DNA of 22,036 nt from assembly GCA_037447655.1 (NCBI GenBank), contig JBBHKE010002080.1, positions 64,001 to 86,036 of the forward strand, written 5' to 3'. A program made the position numbers and the translations under genes. Under the pieces are notes generated by a model that made no database searches, was not told the DNA's origin, and was given only the letters and a program-made list of their open reading frames with translations. Source of the DNA: Zygnema cylindricum (lineage: Eukaryota > Streptophyta > Zygnematophyceae > Zygnematales > Zygnemataceae). Below, in pieces: positions 9,044 to 15,765 of this stretch; within the stretch, counting starts at the first letter, position 1; every line of letters starts with the position of its first letter.

Positions 9044-9348
9044 TTTTGGAGAGTGCGAGCACGCCAAAGTTTATGCCTGATACACAAAGAGAAGTTCACG
9101 AAACCCTAGCAGAAAGCTAAGGCCGGAGGTTTGAGGATGTCGCCGACAAAACTTTTCTTGCATTGTGCAGGAAATCGGCCATAAGAGGCAGAGCCGATTA
9201 GTAAAAAGCGGCAGAACGGATGCAGTGGGAATTTCCACGTACATCAAGGTTGTCGAAAATACTTTCTTTAGAGTATGTGTACGCCAAATTTGGTGTTAGA
9301 TACTCGAAGGGAAGATCAAAAAAATGTTGGAGTAAGCGATGGCCGAAG
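9044..9348 (-). repeat. LINE-2 5' UTR monomer array (a, b, a)
   Basis: From left to right: unit a (9044-9118, ACGCCAAAGTTTATGCC and AAACCCTAGCAGAAAGC), unit b (about 9170-9278, CGGCCATAAGAGGCAG and GAAAATACTTTC) and a second unit a (9268-9348, ACGCCAAATTTGGTG and GCGATGGCCGAAGCC). The array continues beyond block C as another b-a pair at 10700-10918. Confidence 0.55.
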
Positions 9349-9614
9349 CCCTTGAAACGACGCCGGCTAAAAAGCACTTCTCCACAGTACGAGCTTAGTT
9401 CGACGAGAAAATGGAATTAAGTGCGTGTTGAAATTTATGTATTTTCTAGGTCTGAATTGGAAAAATAAATTGAGTAAGTCAGCAAAGGAAGCCTGCTTCT
9501 CGCTCAACTCTCTCTAGTCCCCATACTTGTTCCTGTCACTGAAGACCAGAGAGAGAGTTAGAGCCATGGCTGTCTAAAGAGGATAGGCTAATTCGTAGTT
9601 TGTAACAAAAGAGG

Positions 9615-9692
9615 ACTGCACGAATCACGATTTGATCCCGGTACCTACCATCCTTAATAGCCGTTAGCTTTAGCCTATAGCTTAGAGTCATT
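9615..9692 (-). repeat. tRNA-like module in block C
   Basis: Read leftwards: AGCTATAGGCTAAAGCT (D-arm-like, near 9665-9683) and ACCGGGATCAAATCGTG (T-arm-like, near 9626-9643). Same location and orientation as in blocks A and B. Confidence 0.4.
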
Positions 9693-9775
9693 AATAAATG
9701 CGTAGGGTATAATAGGTATTTATAAATGTACAAGTAGAGAATTCTAAAACAACTAACAAATAACCAAAAGCTGCT

Positions 9776-9850
9776 CTAGACCAGATTTGAACCAGATCTA
9801 TGGGAATATTTGTAGTGGTATGCCTTATCCAATAAGGCATTAACGAAATG
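9776..9850 (-). repeat. Second tRNA-like relic in block C (tRNA-Arg-like D arm)
   Basis: Read leftwards, GCCTTATTGGATAAGGC makes a clean D arm (GCCT/AGGC) like plant tRNA-Arg, and ATCTGGTTCAAATCTGG supplies a near-consensus B box. Anticodon and acceptor stems do not form. Absent from blocks A and B, so probably a later tRNA-derived insertion. Confidence 0.45.
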
Positions 9851-10144
9851 ATACAAGTGACGGGTTTCAAAGATATATAAACATTAACGTGACAGCTAAT
9901 TAACACCAGACTAACGAAGAGGAACAATTCATGCATCTACGCGAATCTGAACCGTGTAAAATATGTTTTGATCGAACGGCCGACATTGTAGCCGCCACGC
10001 GAAGTGAGCTTTTGGCGGCATTCGGAGATAGCATCACGCGGTGCCACGTGGCGTCACATTATTTGATACAGGAGAAGATGGGAGGAGGAACCATGGCTCC
10101 CGATTTGACAGGTGTCACCTTGTAGACCATGTCATACAATAGCC

Positions 10145-10181
10145 GTACAATAAGTACATCTCCCATTGTACCTTCTTGTAC
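10145..10181. promoter_or_regulatory. GTAC cluster, block C
   Basis: GTAC at 10145, 10154, 10168 and 10178, with one more at 10212. The set aligns with the clusters in blocks A and B. A TATATA-like stretch (about 10182) lies just downstream. Confidence 0.4.
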
Positions 10182-10291
10182 TATATAGTGTTCTTATTGG
10201 ACTAGGGTTTAGTACTAGGCAGTCGTGAGTAGGCAGACAAAGACTTAGTGATATTTAGGTACCTCTCTCTAAGAGAGCTTGTAACTATAAA

Positions 10292-10390
10292 GGTCATCTT
10301 TGACCAGCCATAACTTAATGCTCGGGTGAGAAAATTCAATGATTCTTTTCGCTACGGACTCAGGGGAGTCCAAGCTACACAAGGGTGTAG
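10292..10390 (+). other. Leader stem-loop series, block C
   Basis: GGTCA/TGACC (10292-10305), GGACTC/GAGTCC with loop AGGG (10356-10371) and CTACAC/GTGTAG with loop AAGG (10375-10390). The last two are perfect 6-bp stems with purine tetraloops lying 3 nt apart. They match the block B series. Confidence 0.45.
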
Positions 10391-10699
10391 TCGGTCAGAG
10401 TCTTTGCGTGCCAGGGTGGCACTTATTCAGTGGGAAAGTCAAAGTGGGGAATATTGTCCAGAACACATATTCAAGCTTTGCATTCTGTGGTTGAACTGAG
10501 CACACAGAAGGTCTTCTCTTCACAAGGGTGAAGATGTATTGGGGTTCTAATTTTCAAGGGATCATTCATTTGGGTTTATATCAACTTGGGGTCGGCACTT
10601 TCTAGATTAGCTTCTTTTGGATCTGCGATTTTGTGGGCAATGGAGCCTATAGAATTTCAGTGCGAAGATTTTGAGCGTTGGCTAATGGCACACCAATTC

Positions 10700-10935
10700 G
10701 GGAGACAAAGATTGCAAGAGATGGCCACTAAAGGAAAATAGAAAAACGGCCGGAATAGAGAACTTTGATTATTAAAAAACGAAACAGCGGATAGGGGTGA
10801 TTCGCCCACTAGTAGAAATGTGTTGTAAAATACTTCCTTTAGAGTGGTAGCACGCCAAATTTGGCGTCGGATACACGGAGGGAAGGACAAAAAATCCTAG
10901 CAGGCAGCCATGGCCGAAGCTTTTGGAAGGCCACC
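10700..10935 (-). repeat. Detached LINE 5' UTR fragment (units b and a)
   Basis: Unit b (10700-10845: AAAACGGCCGGAATAG, GATTCGCCCACTAG, TGTTGTAAAATACTTCC) and unit a (10838-10918: ACGCCAAATTTGGCGTCGG, AGCCATGGCCGAAGC) in the same orientation as LINE-2. Together with 9044-9348 it reads as one tandem array interrupted by block C. It carries no coding part of the LINE. Confidence 0.55.
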
Positions 10936-11536
10936 GGATCCATCCGCCGTCCAGTGGGTATGTTATTTTGTAACGGGAAGAGAAAAATAAAAGTACACAT
11001 GTAAAGTACAGTAGACGTGAAAAAAAAGGAAAACACTTTTTACTTTCTCTTAGGCAAGAACGATAATGTGGATAAAGAAGTGGTTTAGGTCTTTGTTGCT
11101 TCTTTGGGTGTCTTAATGTCTTTGTTTTACCTTTCTTTTTTCTGTGTGCACATCTCTTTTGCCTTGCTTATCTTTTTGTTTGCTTCCCTCCCCATGTAGT
11201 CTTTCTTTTTTAGCAACCACCTACTCTGGCTCCCGAGGACGCATATGGTTTATCATCGCTATTTTTCATAAAGTCGGGCCTTTTCACTCTTTATTGGCAA
11301 ACAATATTGACGACAACCTGAATCGCTAGTGAAAAGAAAAAAATAATGTTATTAACGCTATATTAGGTCACATGGCGTCGCACCAACCAAATAATAACTC
11401 TAGTTTATGTTGAGGAATGTCTACTTCGGACTCCACATGTGTGTATCGCAGTAAATGGTGGTTTCTGCCAGTGCGCCGTTCATTGCCGGCGCCGTTAATT
11501 AGCGTAAATTATGTTTCAGGCGCTTGCATGCACATC
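10936..11536. other. Non-coding stretch, nothing recognised
   Basis: AT-rich with T-rich plus-strand runs; open frames are short and have no domain character. It contains a GC-rich spot CCGGCGCCG near 11489. No element ends were found. Confidence 0.4.
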
Positions 11537-11608
11537 GGCCGAGTAGCTCAGTTGGTAGAGCTAGTGTCAACTAACACAAGGTCTCGAGTTTGATCCCCGG
11601 CTTGGCCA
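11537..11608 (+). tRNA. tRNA-like sequence (pseudo-tRNA or SINE head)
   Basis: 72 nt. The acceptor stem GGCCGAG pairs with CTTGGCC (7 bp, one G-U) and leaves A as discriminator. The D arm GCTC/GAGC has a GTTGG-type loop, and TAGCTCAGTTGG is an excellent A box. The T arm around TTTGATC has one mismatch and gives a slightly off-consensus B box. The anticodon stem is imperfect (about 4 bp, GTGT/ACAC) with a 6-nt loop, so no amino acid identity can be given. A decayed tRNA gene or tRNA-derived SINE head; there is no 3' T-run right after it. Confidence 0.5.
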
Positions 11609-11747
11609 TTTTCCAAAGTTTTCACTTTGGCGCCCATGCAATATGTTGAATATCGCCGATCCTCAACAGTTTATACATCTAACACTAATTAGGATAAAAA
11701 ATACCATATTTTAACCCCCCGCCCTGTGTTCACACATTCTACGTCTG

Positions 11748-11765
11748 AACATGTGAGAACATGTT
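11748..11765. repeat. Inverted repeat AACATGT/ACATGTT
   Basis: A perfect 7-bp inverted repeat with a 4-nt spacer. No function assigned. Confidence 0.4.
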
Positions 11766-11823
11766 TGCGTGATTTCGCCTGTCTTTATTACTAGGAATCA
11801 ATTTTGAGAGGGCTTTCACGTCT

Positions 11824-11935
11824 CAGCACCATTAACTTTACAGCACCATTCACTTTACTATCTTGATAACGTCACTTCACAACGCCATTCACTTTACAGC
11901 ACCATTCACTTTGCTATCTTGACGCCGTTATCAAA
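11824..11935 (+). repeat. Short tandem array of CACCATTCACTTT motif
   Basis: CACCATTMACTTT or CGCCATTCACTTT occurs four times (starts about 11826, 11843, 11883 and 11899), inside a roughly 56-bp unit that is itself duplicated and followed by CTATCTTGA. Confidence 0.6.
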
Positions 11936-13756
11936 CAAGTTTTTTGTGCGTGTGTACAAAGAAAAGAGAAGTTCTAGTACTGATGGACACATCTGTCACA
12001 AAACATTATTCATTTACAATGTTACAAAAAACTCGACGTATACAACCGTCGCTTTTTTTGTGGACAACAACAATTGTCAGATGTTTCGTAATCGTCTACT
12101 ATCGTCACAATTTGTACCAATGTTTACAACTGTCACATTTCAAAGTTATGATTCTATTTTTGGCACATTGTAACGCGTTAAAACTTAGTACGGAGTATCT
12201 TCACTAAACTCCAAAAGACTTCTTCAAAGTACCGATTATATGGGCACACCCCCTTCCGGTGGGGCTCCATTAAGAGAAAAGTGAGGCCGCTTACTAAAAA
12301 ACATACATTTTAGTACAAAGCCATATATTATTTTTTATGTGAAACATGTTTGCTAGAGATTTGTTAAGATTATCCAAACTTTTGGGCAACAACTTTGACC
12401 GTTCGATTTTTTTGTTTCCAAGCCTACCCTCATTGTATCTTGTGTCTGGTAAGTGTCCTCAAGCGTTTTGGAGGAGAACATTAGCCACACATTGGACTTA
12501 TACAACTGGTACATTTGTAAATAAAAGATATAATCCACGGCTGGCGAGGGATTCAAGCTAACAATTGGCAAATGCCACGTGTCTTCGGTGGACTCAAATC
12601 TACTCAAATTGATGAAAAAATCTTTTGTAGAGGATATCTTGTAACGATCCTTTGCCATCCATTGACCTTCCCGAAAAGGATGCGCTTAAAACTATATGGC
12701 TGATTAAGGCACTTTTGTATCATACTTGTTCAATTGGCATATTATGCATGAAACGGGTGCACGAATACTATGTTCAATTCTCACCGAACTATTTTGAAAT
12801 ATTAATAAAATGGGTACCAAAATTTCCGTATATTTACGACGTACACTCTTCATATATATATATCTGTACCTTTTAAGGATTTTTTTTAAGGGTTAGGGTT
12901 CATTCACTTACATTTCCGTATGCTTTAGGAAAAATGCCTTACTTTTTCCGTACTTTTATGGTTTTTAGGGTACCATTTTCGTATAATTTTGTGTATTTTA
13001 GGATTTCTTGGAAATTTTATCGTTTCGTACATTATTTTGTAAGATAAAAACCATAAGAAATTTACGAGAAGTTTGAAATTGACAACTAATACGTAAAAAT
13101 CTTAATAAAGCCCAAATCCGTATTAATTGAACAACTATGGTTTTTACATATCTTAAATTTTTTAAGTTTCTAAGATTTCGTTTGTCAGTTTAGATACGTC
13201 AGTTCAGATTGATGCTTTTAATTTATTTGACTATTCTTGACATCTTAACAGAAACGTACGTGTTACCAATCGCAATAAAGCATGTAGCCTCTAGGTGCTT
13301 TACCGGCAACACCTGACGGAGAATGGATCATAATGTTACTGCCAGAAAACGTGGCTGTACGATTATTGGCAATGCCTGTCGGACGAGAGCCCGGACAAGA
13401 GCCCTTAATGTGATTGTACATCATACTATTTCACTGTACCAAATGTACTTTAATGATTAATTGAAAAATCAAGCAAACCAATGAAGGTCAATGGAAGGTA
13501 CAATAGAGGAAGCGCGACAGTAAGGGTACGTCCCCATGTATTAAAGTATCTACTTTTCTTTGTCTTTTTGCCTTGAAATTCAGGGAACTTTGACAATAAA
13601 ATTAGCCGTACGAGAAAATCATTTTTACCAAAGTAGAGTAAACGTCAATTCATACATTGGATGTACGACATGTTTATCATCATGTGAACGCATTTTGGCG
13701 TTTTCCCCTTTTTGACCCCTAGGCAAAAGAATCTAGCCCAGAAAAAAACTTCATCT
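11936..13756. other. Non-coding AT-rich stretch
   Basis: No coding signal. It holds degenerate repeats with GTCACA and TTTACAA (about 11985-12160), a GC-rich hairpin-like spot CCCCTTCCGGTGGGG (about 12249), repeated TTTCCGTA and TTTTCGTA motifs (about 12820-13030), and a 13-bp inverted pair TCCATTGACCTTC (12658-12670 and 13483-13495). Confidence 0.4.
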
Positions 13757-13781
13757 AAAATCACCTCGAGGGGGTGATTTT
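13757..13781. repeat. Perfect palindrome AAAATCACC/GGTGATTTT
   Basis: Nine-bp arms (13757-13765, 13773-13781) around a TCGAGGG centre. On the minus strand it would be a stem followed by A-rich rather than T-rich sequence, so a terminator is not indicated. Confidence 0.55.
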
Positions 13782-14238
13782 AATTCAAGTACCGCCCAAA
13801 CAGCGAATGAAAAATGACCCACGCACGCTCCAAAAGAGTGTGAAAATTTTAGGTCGAGGGAGAGTCCTCGCTGTTTTTCTCCGTGCTCGTCACGCGCATG
13901 TACGGAAAAAAATGTGCAATCGTTTTGGACCTCCATTTTCATTCATGGGGTCCTTTGCAAAATTTTGCGACGACCTCGCCTCTCCCCTCTCCCTCTCACA
14001 CCATCGCTTTTATCTCACACTTTTTAGAATGAGAGACGACAATATTGGTACATATGAAAGATCTTTGAAAAATATTATTTTTTGACAGTTTTTAGGTTTT
14101 TTTTTAATGGCAAGTCGAGCGAAAAAAATAGATAAAACGAAACCGGAAAAACCATGGCGGAAAGTTATTGAGTCAGTGACGTCGACATTGTCACAAGTGA
14201 GCGTGACGTCACAATATCACCAAACCCTAAACATCTAG
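13782..14238. other. Non-coding stretch with TGACGTC motifs
   Basis: No gene. Two TGACGTC motifs (about 14177 and 14205, the second inside GTGACGTCAC) match the core of plant bZIP/TGA-factor sites. They lie just upstream of the first copy of a 198-bp direct repeat and may belong to a promoter. Confidence 0.35.
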
Positions 14239-14436
14239 CCCTCTTTACCTACTAAACTTGTCGTTGTACTTTTATTTTGTTTGTTTGTTTTCTTCAGCTG
14301 ATTCATTAATATTTCTGTCGGTATATATTATTTGCCCTCAGGATTTAGCATACATATGTGCGGTCCATACATTCTTGGCAACGCTAATTGGGTATGATAC
14401 ATGTCATTTAACGATTGTATGTTTATGCACGACAGC
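14239..14436 (+). repeat. Direct repeat, left copy (198 bp)
   Basis: Begins CCCTCTTTACCTACTAAAC and ends GCACGACAGC. Nearly identical to 15405-15601 over its whole length; differences concentrate in the middle, around the TTTG-repeat/CAG segment. Ends are sharp on both sides. No TG...CA ends. Confidence 0.75.
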
Positions 14437-15404
14437 TGTCATGTCGCAAGACGTCGGCGAGTATTATTGTTGATTCTTATACTAATTGGGGTATAAGGGA
14501 ATATTACAGGTCGTTGGCGGAGTGTTCAGCTGAAGGTACAGACCGGAGGTCGTACCATGTTACCTGCATGAAATCAAATTGCGATACGACATCAAATTTC
14601 GCGAATTCGAACGGCTCCAAACCTGACATATTATGGACTCAAACGGTTACATACCTGACACATGTACAAGTCGTGAACCCTTGGAGGTTCATGCATTATT
14701 TTTGTAGTGTAGGGAGGATTTTCATCCTCGAGGTATAGATTTAAGGCGTCCCAAGACGGCCACGTAGCGGCCACCTCTAGAAACTGGCAGTGTTTGTACA
14801 TAGAAAACTGCTTGCTCAGAGACATATAGAAATTAGTGTAGCTATACGATAGGCGACAGCATAGGGTAAAGGCCATATGGCCGCGTAGGATTAGTTGCAT
14901 TTACAGCACGGGGATCCAACATTGGAGCGTTGTTGTTTTTCTGGCAATCTACATTCTCGGGATTTGTCGAACCTCTTTTTGTTTTTCAGTTAGCATTTCT
15001 GGGCGGCATATTTAGTATCACTTAGTTGTTGAGTTAGGGTTTTTCTCTCTCTTGATCCTTAATCTCTGGCTAGCTGTTGTCTTTGAGCTTTTCTTATTTC
15101 TCTTTTCTGTACGAAGGTCCTTACCTAATCTACCGGCGGAAGCCAGCCTGCAAGGTTTCCCTCCAGACTGTGTCTCACTTGCCGTGCTCTGCGAATTCTG
15201 GAGTGTGAATCTTGTGTTTTATTATTGTTGTTGCGTAGTTTTTGTCGTTTGTCTCCTTTTTCTTCTGACTTTGGGAGTGCCGGTTTTCTGGGCGGTCTCA
15301 TCTAGTTAAGGAAAGTCTGTTGCCTGCTAGTTGGACTCTTGTAGGGAATATTGAAGACTTCAGGGCCTAGTGGCTACTGTCGCAAATTGAATTCCATCCT
15401 TTTT
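14437..15404. other. Spacer between the two direct repeats
   Basis: 968 bp with no domain-bearing frame. It contains GGCCATATGGCC (14871-14882), a perfect palindrome, and GAGGAT/ATCCTC (about 14714-14729). An open frame at 15052-15309 is hydrophobic but shows no family resemblance. Confidence 0.4.
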
Positions 15405-15601
15405 CCCTCTTTACCTACTAAACTTGTCGTTGTACTTTTATTTGTTTGTTTGTTTTTTTGAGCGGTATCATTAATATTTTTGTTGGTATATATTCTTTGC
15501 CCTCTGGTTTTAGCATACATATGTGCGGTCCATACATTCTTGGCAACGCTAATTGGGTATGATGCATGTCATTTAACGATTGTATGCTCATGCACGACAG
15601 C
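15405..15601 (+). repeat. Direct repeat, right copy (197 bp)
   Basis: Second copy of the 14239-14436 repeat in the same orientation. The TTTCTTCAG and GCCCTCAG strings of the left copy are changed to TTTTTTGAG and GCCCTCTG. A hairpin cluster begins about 40 bp further right. Confidence 0.75.
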
Positions 15602-15639
15602 AATAAAGTTTACATTCTTTTCTACGGATGGCACAAAAG

Positions 15640-15765
15640 GTACAGAACTGTACTGTTCTGTACTTTGTGGCCCATGCCGGTCAAAGAGCGGAAGTTTGAC
15701 CGGCGCGTCTGACTTATTTTTGAAAAATGATCTGCCGGTCCGGCATGCTCACTGCCCTGCCGGCA
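15640..15765. repeat. Cluster of four palindromes
   Basis: GTACAGAAC/GTTCTGTAC with 6-nt spacer (15640-15663), GCCGGTCAAA/TTTGACCGGC with 9-nt loop (15676-15704), TGCCGG-T-CCGGCA (15733-15745) and TGCCGGCA (15758-15765). All arms are perfect. Such density within 126 bp is unlikely by chance and suggests a structured RNA, a recombination site or paired protein-binding sites. Confidence 0.65.

Larger units (their letters stand above)
7394..9425 (-). mobile_element. LINE-2: 3'-truncated second LINE copy
   Basis: Leftward-reading second copy of LINE-1, collinear from 5' UTR to the pre-catalytic part of the RT, then cut at about 7394 within GVATK. That point corresponds to about 4058 in LINE-1. 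Motifs A to D of the RT are therefore gone. Its 5' UTR carries at least three monomer units (9044-9118, 9170-9278, 9268-9348), then abuts block C at about 9427. It preserves the zinc finger better than LINE-1. Defects differ between the copies, so the two decayed independently. Confidence 0.7.
9427..10660 (+). mobile_element. Block C: copia-like LTR/leader copy inside LINE 5' UTR array
   Basis: Third copy of the promoter/leader block, starting TTGAAATTTATGTATTTTCTAGG. It has CCATGGCTGTC (about 9564), an antisense tRNA-like module (about 9615-9692), an extra insertion with a second tRNA-like sequence (about 9776-9850), a G-box at 10045-10050, GTAC cluster 10145-10181, GGTCA/TGACC hairpin 10292-10305, stem-loops 10356-10390 and GGCAATGGAG near 10637. 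The frame from that ATG gives MEPIEFQ, matching block A (MEVSEFQ), then diverges and stops after about 33 codons in LINE 5' UTR sequence. Confidence 0.6.

Noticed and set aside
12888-12900. Interstitial telomere-like GGGTTAGGG
   Set aside because: Only about one repeat length, with no TTTAGGG array.
12658-13495. 13-bp inverted pair TCCATTGACCTTC as terminal repeats of a DNA transposon
   Set aside because: Short, 812 bp apart, no flanking target duplication or transposase seen; could be chance.
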